A stretch of DNA of 64,000 nucleotides from NCBI GenBank assembly GCA_963779685.1, contig CAVZZG010000003.1, positions 930,001 through 994,000 on the forward strand, written 5' to 3'. The notes under the pieces are model-generated. The model ran no database searches. It had not been told where the DNA came from and saw nothing but the letters and a program-made list of their open reading frames with translations. Positions 7,361 to 16,230 of the stretch are shown one piece after another. Both the position numbers and the translations under genes were made by a program. Each line of letters starts with the position of its first letter. Position 1 is the first letter of the stretch. Origin of the DNA: CAVZZG01 sp963779685. GTDB taxonomy: Bacteria > Actinomycetota > Thermoleophilia > Gaiellales > F1-60-MAGs149.

Positions 7361-10300
7361 GGCCGCTTCTGCGGCCTCGGCGGCGGGGGTCTCCTCGATG
7401 AGGATCGCGGCCAGCGTGCGGGCCACCTCCGGGTCGAGCTGGGACCCCGCCACCCGGTGCAGTTCGGCGATCGCGGCGTCGAACGACAACCCGGGGCGGT
7501 ACGGCCGGTCCTCGGTCATCGCCGACCACGCGTCGACGGCGGCGACGATCCTCGCCTCCATCGGGATCGCGAGCCCCGCCAGGCCATACGGGTAGCCCGC
7601 GCCGTCCCAGCGCTCGTGATGGTGGGCGACCGCGAGCGCGGCCTCCGCGAGGCCGGGCGTCTGCTCGACGAGGCGCATGCCGAGGATCGTGTGCGACTTC
7701 ATGATCTCCCACTCCTCGGTGTCGAGCTTGCCGGGCTTGGAGAGGATCCGGTCGGGAATCGCGATCTTGCCGATGTCATGCAGCCACCCGCCGATCCGCA
7801 GGCGGGTGATCAGCCCGCTCGAGAGGCCCATGCGGGAGCCGACTCGCACGGCGAGCTCGGCCACGCGGTGGCAGTGCTGCTCCGGCACTCCCTCGCGGGC
7901 CGCCGTCGCACGCGCCATTGCCTCCGCGATCCGGAGCGCCTCGGGGTCCTCCGCCACCAGGTCGGCATCGACCAGCTCATCGGCCAGGACGGTGCGATTC
8001 CGGCCCCGCCGCTTGGCCGCGTAGAGCGCCTGGTCGGCCGCGTTCAACAGGACGTCGAGCGAGTCGTGGCCGTCCGAGACGGCACCGCCGCAGGAGATGG
8101 TGACGGACAGGTCGACGCCGGCGAACGAGAAGGCCTGGGCCTCGGCGATCGCGCGCAGCCGGTCGGCCAGCCGGCGGAGCCGGTCACGGCCGACCCGCTC
8201 GACCAGCACCGCGAACTCCTCGCCACCCCAGCGGGCGGCGACGGCCCCGGCCGGGAGCGCCGTCTGCACGCGCTCCACGAGTTCCCGCATGACGGCGTCT
8301 CCGGCGGCGTGGCCGTAGACGTCGTTGACGCGCTTGAAGTGGTCGATGTCGAACAGGATCACGCCCACCTGCCCGCCGCCGCGGCTCGCGTCGAGCGCAG
8401 CCCGCGCCAGATCGGAGAAGTGACGGCGGTTCGCGATGCCGGTGAGCGGGTCGCTTCCGGACAGTCGTTCCAGGGCCTCGGCCGCCAGCACCCGCTCGGT
8501 GACGTCGGAGACGATGCCGTCGATCAGCAGCCGATCCTCGGCCGGCCGCGGCCGGCTCCGGATCCAGACCCACCGGGTGACGCCGTCGTAGCCGACCAGT
8601 CGTACCTCGACCTCGGACTGGCGCTCGCTGGCGTCCGCGAGGTGGTCGAGGAACGCCGCCAGGTCGTCGGGGTGCAGACGCTCGCGCCACACGTCCAACT
8701 CGCTCTCGGCCCGGGCCGGCTCGCCGCCGACGAGACGCTCGAATCCCGGCCCGGAGTGCTCGACCCGGAACCCGTCCGGACCGGCCTCGATCGTGAACAG
8801 GAACTCCTCGATGGTCTCGACGATGCTGGCGATGCGCGCGCGGGCCTCGCCCAGCGCAGCCTCGGCCGCGAGGAACGCGGTGACGTCCACGGCCACGATG
8901 TCCACGAGCAGCCGCCCTGCATCGTCGTCGCGCGTGACGGCGCGCTCCCGCAGCCACCGCACGGCGCCGTCGCAGCCGACGATGCGCACGTGGTGCTCCA
9001 CCTCGCGACCTGCCGCGACCGCCTGCCAGAACCGCTCGAGCACGGGCCGGTCGTCCGGGTGCACGCGGGCGCGCAACTCCGTCAAGGGCTCCGCGAACCC
9101 GCCGTCCAGCAGCCCCGACCAGTCGCCGGCCATGTACACCGCCTCGCGGGTGGCGACGTCGCAGGAGTACACGACCATCCCGACCCCGCCGAGGATGGCG
9201 TGCAGCCGTTCGTGCGCCACCCTGGCCTCACCGGCGATGTGGACGTGCTCGGTGACGTCGGTGACGATGCCCTCGACCGCCCACGAGCCGTCGGGCAGCG
9301 GACGCGACGTGCCGCGGTCGAGCAGGTGGCGCACCGTCCCGTCGACGGCGATCACCCGGTAGGGGAACTCGTACGGCCCGTCGCACTTGAGACCGGCGGT
9401 GAGCGCGTCGTAGGACGCACGGTCGTCCGGGTGGACGCACGACGACCAGAACTCGCCGCCCTCGACGCCCTCAGGGACGTGCGAGCCGACGATGCGTCCC
9501 AACCCGGGCCCGGTGAAGTCCTCGACATAGGTGCCGTCGTGCAGCACACGGCCCGCGTACACGTGCGTGCGGTGCTCGTCGATGATCCGCTCGAGGAACC
9601 CGCGGGTGCGCGCCAGCTCGCGCTCGGCGGCCAGACGCTCGGTGCGGTCGACGATGAAGCCGCGGACGGCGACCGCACCGTGCTCGCCGCCGGTCGCGTG
9701 GGTCCGCTCGAGCACGGACCGCGTCACGCCGTCCTCGCCGATCAGCCGGTACTCGCCCTCGGCCGTCTCGCCGCGCCGGTTGGCCGCCACCAGCTCGCGC
9801 ACTGCAGCGCGGTCGTCGGGATGGACGGCGCGGGCCCAACGGACCTGCAGCTCGTCCGGGTCGACCGGGCCTTCGATGCCGGCCAGCGAGGCCATGCCGG
9901 GGTCGCTGTACTCCGACTCGTAGGTCCCGTCGGCCAGGAACCGGCCGCTGAAGAAGCGCGCGCCGGTCGCCTCGACCAGTCGCGCGAGCGCCGCCTGCTG
10001 GTAGGCGACCTCCGTCTCCTGCGCGCGGCTCCGGGTCTGGTCGATGACCACGCCGTCACACCACACAACGTGGCCGTGCTGTCGCGGCACGACCCGCTCC
10101 ACGACCCAGCGCACCGTGCCGTCGGCACCGATCATCCGGAACTCGGCCTCGATCGGTTCCTCGCGCGCCAGCGATGCGAACCCGAACACCTCGCGGTAGC
10201 GGGCGAAGTCGCGGGGATCGATCGCGGCCAGCCACTCTGCCTGCGACGGGCCGGAGAACCGGTCGCCGCCCGGGCCGACGAACACGTTGCGATACGTGTC

Positions 10301-10555
10301 GTCGGCACGTTTGATGCCGGAGTAGACGTGCATGCCGCTCGACGCCGACAGCGTCTCGAGAGCGTCGGTCATCAGCCGCAGACGCCGTGCCTGACGGGCG
10401 ATCTTCACCACCCCGGCGACGGCGATCGGCACGTACACGGCCAGGAGCGCGGTCGTCAGGCTCCCGCCGGGACGACCGGCGAGCGCTACGAGGACGCACC
10501 CTCCTGCCACGGCCGGCACGACCGCGACCAGCTCGTTCAGGTGGAGTCGGCGCAC
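7358..10555 (-). CDS. Membrane multi-PAS GGDEF and HD-GYP protein (cyclic-di-GMP turnover)
   Basis: About 1065 residues. Two membrane helices lie near the N-terminus (about 8-27 and 33-52). Five PAS-like sensor modules follow, each with a DG(T/A/V)(V/T)R box, then a GGDEF domain with the motif RWGGEEF, which should be active as a diguanylate cyclase. The C-terminal HD-GYP domain carries LHDIGK and HHERWDGAGYP, as in c-di-GMP phosphodiesterases. Both synthesis and breakdown may occur in one protein. The start is uncertain: GTG at 10555 avoids overlap with argD, but the frame is open to 10630. It follows argD on the same strand. Confidence 0.9.
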   Translation of the reverse strand: MRRLHLNELVAVVPAVAGGCVLVALAGRPGGSLTTALLAVYVPIAVAGVVKIARQARRLRLMTDALETLSASSGMHVYSGIKRADDTYRNVFVGPGGDRFSGPSQAEWLAAIDPRDFARYREVFGFASLAREEPIEAEFRMIGADGTVRWVVERVVPRQHGHVVWCDGVVIDQTRSRAQETEVAYQQAALARLVEATGARFFSGRFLADGTYESEYSDPGMASLAGIEGPVDPDELQVRWARAVHPDDRAAVRELVAANRRGETAEGEYRLIGEDGVTRSVLERTHATGGEHGAVAVRGFIVDRTERLAAERELARTRGFLERIIDEHRTHVYAGRVLHDGTYVEDFTGPGLGRIVGSHVPEGVEGGEFWSSCVHPDDRASYDALTAGLKCDGPYEFPYRVIAVDGTVRHLLDRGTSRPLPDGSWAVEGIVTDVTEHVHIAGEARVAHERLHAILGGVGMVVYSCDVATREAVYMAGDWSGLLDGGFAEPLTELRARVHPDDRPVLERFWQAVAAGREVEHHVRIVGCDGAVRWLRERAVTRDDDAGRLLVDIVAVDVTAFLAAEAALGEARARIASIVETIEEFLFTIEAGPDGFRVEHSGPGFERLVGGEPARAESELDVWRERLHPDDLAAFLDHLADASERQSEVEVRLVGYDGVTRWVWIRSRPRPAEDRLLIDGIVSDVTERVLAAEALERLSGSDPLTGIANRRHFSDLARAALDASRGGGQVGVILFDIDHFKRVNDVYGHAAGDAVMRELVERVQTALPAGAVAARWGGEEFAVLVERVGRDRLRRLADRLRAIAEAQAFSFAGVDLSVTISCGGAVSDGHDSLDVLLNAADQALYAAKRRGRNRTVLADELVDADLVAEDPEALRIAEAMARATAAREGVPEQHCHRVAELAVRVGSRMGLSSGLITRLRIGGWLHDIGKIAIPDRILSKPGKLDTEEWEIMKSHTILGMRLVEQTPGLAEAALAVAHHHERWDGAGYPYGLAGLAIPMEARIVAAVDAWSAMTEDRPYRPGLSFDAAIAELHRVAGSQLDPEVARTLAAILIEETPAAEAAEAA

Positions 10556-10589
10556 GTTCCCAGCCGGTATCGGCAGAAGCTCGGGAAAG

Positions 10590-11777
10590 CTAGATGCGCG
10601 CGGCCAGCGCGTCGCCGATCGCCCGCACACCGGCGCGGGCCTGTTCGGCGGTCAGGCAGAGCGGCGGGCACAGGCGGATGGCGGTGCCGGACACCGCGTT
10701 CACGACCACCTTGTGCTCGTGGAGGAGCCGGGCGGCGAGACCCGCCGCGTCGCCACCCTCGAGCTCGGCGGCGATCAGCAGGCCCACGCCGCGCACGCCG
10801 GCGATCCCCTGCGTCGCCCGCAACTCGTCCGCGAGCAGCGATCCGACGCGCTCGGCGTTCCCGACGAGGTCCTCGTCCTCGATCGCCCGCAGCACCGCAA
10901 GGGCAGCCGCGGCCACGGGCGGCGACCCCCCGAAGGTGGTCGCGTGATCGCCGGGGGCGAATCCGTCCTCCATGTCGCGGGCGAGCAGCGCGCCGATGGG
11001 CAGCCCCGAGCCGAGGCCCTTGGCGAGGGCGACTGCGTCGGGCCTCACGCCCAGCCGCTGGAACGCGAACCAGGCGCCGCACCGGCCGATTCCGGTCTGC
11101 ACCTCGTCCAGCAGCAGCAGTGCGTCGTGCCGGTCGGCGAGCTCGCGGCACGCGGCCAGGAACGCGGGATCGACGGGATGGACGCCGCTCTCGCCCTGGA
11201 TGGGCTCGACCAGTATTGCCGCGGTCTGCGGCCCGACGGCGGCCTCGAGCCGGGCGACGTCGTCGGGCGGAACGTGACGGAACCCGGCCGGCAAGGGCTC
11301 GAAGGGGTCCTTCTTGGCCCGGGCCCAGGTCGCCGCCAGCGTCCCGATCGTGCGCCCGTGGAACGCGTCCTCGAGGCAGACGATCTCGTGCTTGGCGTCG
11401 CCGCCGCGCGCCCGTCCTCGCCGGCGGGCGAGTTTGATCGCGGCCTCGTTCGCCTCGGCTCCCGAGTTGCAGAAGAAGGCCCGGTCGAGACCGCTCAGGT
11501 CGCGGAGCCGCTCGGCCAGCGCGACCGCGGGCTCGCTCCAGTAGAGATTCGAGACGTGGCCGAGGATGGCGGCCTGGCGGGCGAAGGCCTCGATCGGGGC
11601 CGGGTGGGCGTGCCCGAGGGCCACGACGGCGACGCCGGCGACCAGATCGAGGTACTCGTTGCCCGCGTCGTCATAGAGGTACACGCCCTGGCCGCGGACG
11701 AACGCGACGGGGCGGGGCGGGTACGTGGGCAGGACAGCGGCGTCACCGCGGGCGGTGATGGAATCGTTTGCGATCAC
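10590..11777 (-). CDS. argD: Acetylornithine aminotransferase
   Basis: A 395-residue class III PLP aminotransferase that converts N-acetylglutamate semialdehyde to N-acetylornithine. The pyridoxal Lys is K253 in ALAKGLGSG, with CNSGAEANEAA near 103-113 and LLLDEVQTGIGR near 221-232. The GTG at 11777 overlaps the argB stop in a GTGA junction. It is the last gene of argC-J-B-D. Succinyl-diaminopimelate transamination is a known second activity in this family. Confidence 0.95.
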   Translation of the reverse strand: MIANDSITARGDAAVLPTYPPRPVAFVRGQGVYLYDDAGNEYLDLVAGVAVVALGHAHPAPIEAFARQAAILGHVSNLYWSEPAVALAERLRDLSGLDRAFFCNSGAEANEAAIKLARRRGRARGGDAKHEIVCLEDAFHGRTIGTLAATWARAKKDPFEPLPAGFRHVPPDDVARLEAAVGPQTAAILVEPIQGESGVHPVDPAFLAACRELADRHDALLLLDEVQTGIGRCGAWFAFQRLGVRPDAVALAKGLGSGLPIGALLARDMEDGFAPGDHATTFGGSPPVAAAALAVLRAIEDEDLVGNAERVGSLLADELRATQGIAGVRGVGLLIAAELEGGDAAGLAARLLHEHKVVVNAVSGTAIRLCPPLCLTAEQARAGVRAIGDALAARI

Positions 11778-12443
11778 GACGACACCACGGTACCCGAACC
11801 GATCCTCACGAGCGACACGCCCGCTGCGATGGCGGCGGCGCAGGCAGCGATTTTCGGCACCATGCCCGCTGTCACGGCGGGGGGCGACGCGGCGCTGATG
11901 CGGGGGATGACGGCGCCCGTGGCATCGAGCACGCCCGGCACGTCGGACAGGAACACCAGCTCCTCCGCCTGCAGGGCGCCGGCTACCGCCGCCGCCACGT
12001 CGTCGGCGTTGACGTTGAGGTAGCGGTCGCTGGCGTCCCGCGCGAGGGGCGCGAGCAGCGGCACCCGCCCTCCCGACCCGGCCTCCCGCAGGGCCGCCAC
12101 ATCGACCCGGACGATGCGCCCGACGAGGCCGAGCTCGGGCATCGGCTCGGCAAGGAGCACCTCGCCGAGGCGCAGCGGCACCGGCTCTGCACCCAGGCGG
12201 ACGAGCTCGGCCGCGAGCTCGTCCGAGACGGTCGCGAGCGCCGATCGCACGCAGGCCAGCGACGGGAGGTCGGTGAAGCGACGGCCATCGACGAACCGCG
12301 GCTCGATTCCCCGCCGGCGCATCAGCGCGCTGATCTGGGTATCCGCCGCCGTGGATGACGACGATCGGGCGGCCTGCGGCACCCGCGAGTGCCTCGCCGA
12401 GCGACGTCAGCGCGTTGCCGCCCAGCTTCGCGACCACCGTCAC
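11774..12443 (-). CDS. argB: Acetylglutamate kinase, interrupted by a single-base shift
   Basis: ArgB phosphorylates N-acetylglutamate. The N-terminal part, from GTG 12443 (VTVVAKLGGNALTSLGE through VVIHGGG), is in one frame. The rest, from TQISALMRRRGIEPRFVDG to the TGA at 11774, is in another. Skipping one base near 12341 joins them into a normal 222-residue kinase with an intact HGGG loop; the span is 670 nt, 3n+1. Both neighbours join through GTGA overlaps, so the operon is otherwise intact. Either the base is a sequencing error or the gene is a recent pseudogene. Confidence 0.88.
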
Positions 12444-13627
12444 GTCGAGTACTCCGAGTTGGCGATCACGTAGGTGGGCGAGAGGTCCGACCCCCAGATC
12501 ACGGCGGCGCCGTCGCCCAGTCCGAGATCGATGCGGACCTCGACGACGTCCGCGGCGGCGGCCGAGCCGACGGCAGCGGCGTCACGATCTGCGGCCGTGC
12601 CGACGCCGCCGCGGACGATCGGGATACCGCCGAGCTCGATGCCGATCCGGTCCGCGTCGACGTCGGAGCCGCACACGCCGAGCGCGGCGACGATCCTGCC
12701 CCAGTTCGGGTCGGCGCCGTGCAGGGCGCAGCGGACGAGCTGATCCTCGGCGACGTGCCGCGCCGCCCGTTCCGCGTCGACGGCATCGCGGGCCCCGACG
12801 ACCTCCCAGCGCGCGATCCGCCGGGCGCCCTCGCCGTCGCGCACGATCATCATCGCCAGCGCGTGGCACGCATCCTGCAGCGCCGCACCGAACTCGTCCA
12901 TCCCCGCCCCGGCGATATCCACCCCGCTCGCCCCGTTGGCCAGCACGATCACGCTGTCGGAGGTGGACTGGCTGCCGTCGACCGTCACCCGGTTGAAGCT
13001 CTCGCCTGCGGCCTGCCCGAGCAGTGAGGCGAGCGGTCCGGCGGCGATCGCCGCATCGGTGGTGAGCACGGCGATCATGGTGCCCAGGTCGGGCCGGATC
13101 ATGCCGGCGCCCTTCGCGATACCGCCCAGCCGGAAGGTGCCGCCCGGGGTGGGGACATCGCGGGCCACGGTCTTGGCATGGGAGTCGGTGGTCATGATCG
13201 CCTCCGCCGCCTCGGCCCCGCCGTCCGGCGCGACCGCCAGCGCTGCGGCACCGATGCCCGCCGCGACCCGATCCATCGGCAGCGGCACCCCGATCACGCC
13301 GGTCGAGCAGACCAGGACCTCGGCCGGCTCGCAGCCCGCGCCGGCTGCGGCGAGCTGCGCCATCCGTTCCGCATCCGCGCGGCCTGCGGCTCCGGTGCTG
13401 ACGTTGGCGTTTCCCGAGTTCACCACCACCGCCCGCATCGGCCGTCCGCCTGCCAGTCGATCGCGACAGAGGCCGACGGCGGGACCGGCGGTGCGGCTGC
13501 GGGTGAAGACGCCGGCAGCCGCGGCCGGTCGATCGCTGATCACGAGCGCGACGTCGGGCCGCCCCGAGGCCTTGATGCCGCCGGTCCCGCCGCCGGCCGA
13601 GAAGCCCGCCGGGTGCGTGACCGTCAC
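12440..13627 (-). CDS. argJ: Bifunctional ornithine acetyltransferase / N-acetylglutamate synthase
   Basis: A 395-residue protein of the ArgJ family that moves the acetyl group from N-acetylornithine to glutamate. It is made as a precursor that cleaves itself before a Thr nucleophile, here probably Thr183 in DLGTMIAVLTTD; the usual sequence at this point is ATML, so the residue before Thr is Gly. VNSGNANVSTG and CSTGVIG are conserved. GTGA overlaps join it to argC and argB. Whether it also makes acetylglutamate from acetyl-CoA cannot be told. Confidence 0.95.
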   Translation of the reverse strand: MTVTHPAGFSAGGGTGGIKASGRPDVALVISDRPAAAAGVFTRSRTAGPAVGLCRDRLAGGRPMRAVVVNSGNANVSTGAAGRADAERMAQLAAAGAGCEPAEVLVCSTGVIGVPLPMDRVAAGIGAAALAVAPDGGAEAAEAIMTTDSHAKTVARDVPTPGGTFRLGGIAKGAGMIRPDLGTMIAVLTTDAAIAAGPLASLLGQAAGESFNRVTVDGSQSTSDSVIVLANGASGVDIAGAGMDEFGAALQDACHALAMMIVRDGEGARRIARWEVVGARDAVDAERAARHVAEDQLVRCALHGADPNWGRIVAALGVCGSDVDADRIGIELGGIPIVRGGVGTAADRDAAAVGSAAAADVVEVRIDLGLGDGAAVIWGSDLSPTYVIANSEYST

Positions 13628-14526
13628 GGCCAGACGCCTCGCGTGGGCAGTCCGGCGGTCTCCGCCAGGCCCAGCATCAGATTCGCGTTCTGGAGCGCCT
13701 GGCCGGCGGCGCCCTTGACGAGGTTATCGAGCGCGGCCATGCAGATCGCCATCCCCGTCCGCGGGTCGCCGTGGACCGCGACCTCGACGGTGTTGGAGCC
13801 GGCCAGACGCTGCGGCGTGGGCGCATCGACGATCCGGATGAACGGCTCGCCGGCGTAGCGCTCGGCATAGATCGCCTCGAGGTCGGCCGAGGGGTCGCGG
13901 AGCCTGACGTAGGACGTGACCAGCAGCCCCCGGCTCGTCGGCAGGAGGTGGGGCGTGAAGGTGACGGGCAGGGACAGTGCCTGCTCGATCTCGGCCACGT
14001 GCCGGTGGCCTGTGGGACTGTAGGGCGTGACGCCCCCGTGGACGTTGGGCAGGTGCGTCTTCGCCCCGGGCTCCTTGCCGGCCCCGGTGACTCCCGACTT
14101 GCCGTCGATGGCGACGGGTCCGTCGATCAGTCCCAGCTCCGCGAGGGGGGCCAGGGCGAGGATCGCCGCCGTCGCGTAGCAACCCGGATTCGCCACCGCC
14201 CGCGCGCCGGCCACGTCGGCGCGGTACAGCTCGGGCAGGCCGTACACCCAGCCCGCGACGCGGAAGTCGGATCCCAGGTCGACCACCCGCACGCCGCTTC
14301 CCGCCAGCTCCGTGCCGAGCGCGTGGGATGCCCCATGAGGCAGGGCGAGGAAGACGATGTCGCAGGTCGCCAGGCCGGCGGCGTCGATCGGGTCGTAGCC
14401 GTCGCTGCGCGCCTGAAGCGTGCCGGCGTGGATGTCCGGGTGCGCCTCGATCAGCCGCTGCAACTCGAGCCCGGCGTACCCCGAGGCACCGGCTATGCCG
14501 GCTGAGACGGTCGTCGCGATCCCCAT
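13624..14526 (-). CDS. argC: N-acetyl-gamma-glutamyl-phosphate reductase
   Basis: A 300-residue NADPH-dependent reductase, third step of arginine synthesis. The Rossmann start is GIAGASGYAGLEL near residues 10-22 and the catalytic Cys is C116 in ANPGCYATA. It is the first gene of argC-J-B-D. A TATACT box ends 9 nt before its ATG and a 22-bp palindrome lies just upstream, so expression is probably arginine-repressed. argF, argG and argH are not in the window. Confidence 0.96.
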   Translation of the reverse strand: MGIATTVSAGIAGASGYAGLELQRLIEAHPDIHAGTLQARSDGYDPIDAAGLATCDIVFLALPHGASHALGTELAGSGVRVVDLGSDFRVAGWVYGLPELYRADVAGARAVANPGCYATAAILALAPLAELGLIDGPVAIDGKSGVTGAGKEPGAKTHLPNVHGGVTPYSPTGHRHVAEIEQALSLPVTFTPHLLPTSRGLLVTSYVRLRDPSADLEAIYAERYAGEPFIRIVDAPTPQRLAGSNTVEVAVHGDPRTGMAICMAALDNLVKGAAGQALQNANLMLGLAETAGLPTRGVWP

Positions 14527-14535
14527 CGGTGCATC

Positions 14536-14541
14536 AGTATA
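14536..14541 (-). promoter_or_regulatory. -10 element, argCJBD
   Basis: TATACT on the minus strand, 9 nt before the argC ATG, immediately downstream of the palindromic operator. Confidence 0.6.
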
Positions 14542-14545
14542 CCGA

Positions 14546-14567
14546 GTTCTGCATATCTATGCAGAAC
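14546..14567. promoter_or_regulatory. Probable ArgR operator (ARG box)
   Basis: A perfect palindrome with arms GTTCTGCATA and TATGCAGAAC around a 2-nt centre. The TGCAT/ATGCA half-sites resemble actinobacterial ARG boxes. It lies between the -10 box of argC and the expected -35 region, where ArgR binding would block the promoter. Its last base belongs to the mreB stop codon. Confidence 0.7.
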
Positions 14568-15614
14568 TACCGGCGCCGACGCTGCCGGGCCTTGTAGGAC
14601 CGGTGCTGGCGGTGCAGGACGTCGAACTCCTCGAGCGTCTTGCCGGAGCCGACCGCGACGCAGGTCAGCGGCGACTCGGCGATGTGGACGGGCATCTCGG
14701 TCTCCTGGCGGATCCGCTCGTCGAGACGCTGCAGCAGGGCGCCGCCGCCGGCGAGCATGATGCCCCGGTCCATGATGTCGCTGGAGAGCTCCGGCGGGGT
14801 CTTGTCGAGGGTCGACTTGATGGCGTCGATGATCTGGTTCAGGGGCTCCTCGAGGGCCAGCCTGACCTCCTGCGACGAGAGCACCACCGTCTTGGGCAGG
14901 CCCGTGACGAGGTCGCGACCGCGGATCTCGCACTGCACCTCTTCGGTCAGGGCGGCCGCCGATCCGACCTCGAGCTTGACCTCCTCCGCGGTCTGCGCGC
15001 CGATCAGGAGCTTGTACTCGCGCTGGGTGTACTTGACGATCGCCTCGTCGAGCTCGTCGCCGCCGACCCGGATCGACTGCGACACGACGATGCCGCCGAG
15101 CGAGATCACGGCCACCTCGGTGGTGCCACCGCCGATGTCGACGATCATGTTCCCGGTCGGCTCGGACACCGGCAGGCCCGCGCCGATCGCAGCCGCCATG
15201 GGCTCCTCGATCAGGTAGGCGGCGCGGGCACCGGCCGAGACCGTCGCCTCCTCGCACCGCGCGCTTCTCCACCCCGGTCACCCCCGACGGCACGCAGACG
15301 ATCACCCGGGGGTGTGCCCAGCGGTTCTGGTGGACCTTCTGGATGAAGTGGCGGAGCATCTCCTCGGTCACGTCGAAGTCGGCGATCACGCCGTCCTTCA
15401 ACGGCCGGATGGCCGCGATCGAGCCGGGCGTGCGCCCGAGCATGCGCTTGGCCTCGACGCCGACGGCGTGCACCTCGCCGGTGCGCTGGTCGATCGCGAC
15501 CACCGAGGGCTCGGACAGCACGATGCCGCGGCCGCGCACGTACACCAGCGTGTTCGCCGTCCCGAGGTCGACCGCCATGTCACGGCCGCCGAATCCGCGT
15601 AGCCACCCCAGCAT
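14567..15614 (-). CDS. mreB: Rod shape-determining protein MreB, interrupted by a single-base shift
   Basis: An actin-like cytoskeletal ATPase that guides lateral wall synthesis. The N-terminal part (ATG 15614, MAVDLGTANTLVYVRG) reads through GVTGVEKRAV. The remainder, EEATVSAGAR onwards with IVDIGGGTTEVAVISLGG, is in the next frame. Removing one base near 15254 gives about 348 residues, the family length; the span is 1048 nt, 3n+1. mreC, mreD and rodA do not follow; argC does. It sits 13 nt after maf. The gene is either functional with a sequence error or freshly broken. Confidence 0.9.
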
Positions 15615-15627
15615 TCTGGTGAAGAGT

Positions 15628-16230
15628 CTACCCGGCGGCCGGTGGAACTCCTCCCGCAAGCACGTCGTAGCCGACGGTCTCGAGCTCCGAGACGAGCGCG
15701 GCGATGGGAAGGCCGACGACGTTCGCGTAGCACCCGTCGATGCGCTCCACGAGCGCGGCGCCGCGTCCCTGGATCGCGTAGCCGCCGGCCCGGCCGGCCC
15801 ACTCGCCCACCGCCACGTAGCCGTCGATGGCCGCGGCCGACAGCGGCCGGAACACGACCTCCGTCTCGACGCACTGCCGGTGCTCGCGCACCCCGCTCAG
15901 CACCGCGAGGCCCGACAGCACCCGGTGGCGGGCCCCCGCGAGCTCGCTGAGCATGCCGCGCGCGGCGGCCGCATCGGCGGGCTTGCCCAGGATCCTGCCG
16001 TCGTGGAGCACCACCGCGGTGTCGACCCCGATGACGGGACCGTCGCCGGGCCGGCTGGCGACGGAACGGGCCTTGGCGAGGGCGTGGCACACGACGAGCT
16101 CATCCGCCGGGAGGGGCAGCGGCGGCTCGTCGTAGGCGGGTTCCTCCACCCGGAACGGCAGGTGGAGCTGCTCGAGCAGCGCGCGCCGCTGGGGCGAGCG
16201 CGAGGCGAGCACCAGCGGCGCGCGATCCAT
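15628..16230 (-). CDS. maf: Maf family nucleotide pyrophosphatase
   Basis: A 200-residue house-cleaning enzyme that hydrolyses non-canonical or modified nucleoside triphosphates. The N-terminal LVLASRSPQRRALLEQL, the GVDTAVV motif and the C-terminal YAIQGRGA and VVGLP segments are typical. Its ATG overlaps the subtilase stop (TGATG), and mreB follows. A maf-mreB pairing is common in bacteria. Confidence 0.94.
   Translation of the reverse strand: MDRAPLVLASRSPQRRALLEQLHLPFRVEEPAYDEPPLPLPADELVVCHALAKARSVASRPGDGPVIGVDTAVVLHDGRILGKPADAAAARGMLSELAGARHRVLSGLAVLSGVREHRQCVETEVVFRPLSAAAIDGYVAVGEWAGRAGGYAIQGRGAALVERIDGCYANVVGLPIAALVSELETVGYDVLAGGVPPAAG

Noticed and set aside
7352..11437. Very long plus-strand open frame of about 1360 codons antisense to the c-di-GMP gene and argD
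   Set aside because: It is a shadow of high-GC codon use on the other strand. Its product is low complexity and matches no family, while the minus strand encodes clear domains.
10590..12443. Single 617-residue protein spanning argB and argD
   Set aside because: It arises from the argB frameshift. The middle is Arg/Gly-rich nonsense, and correct argB and argD frames with a GTGA junction are visible.
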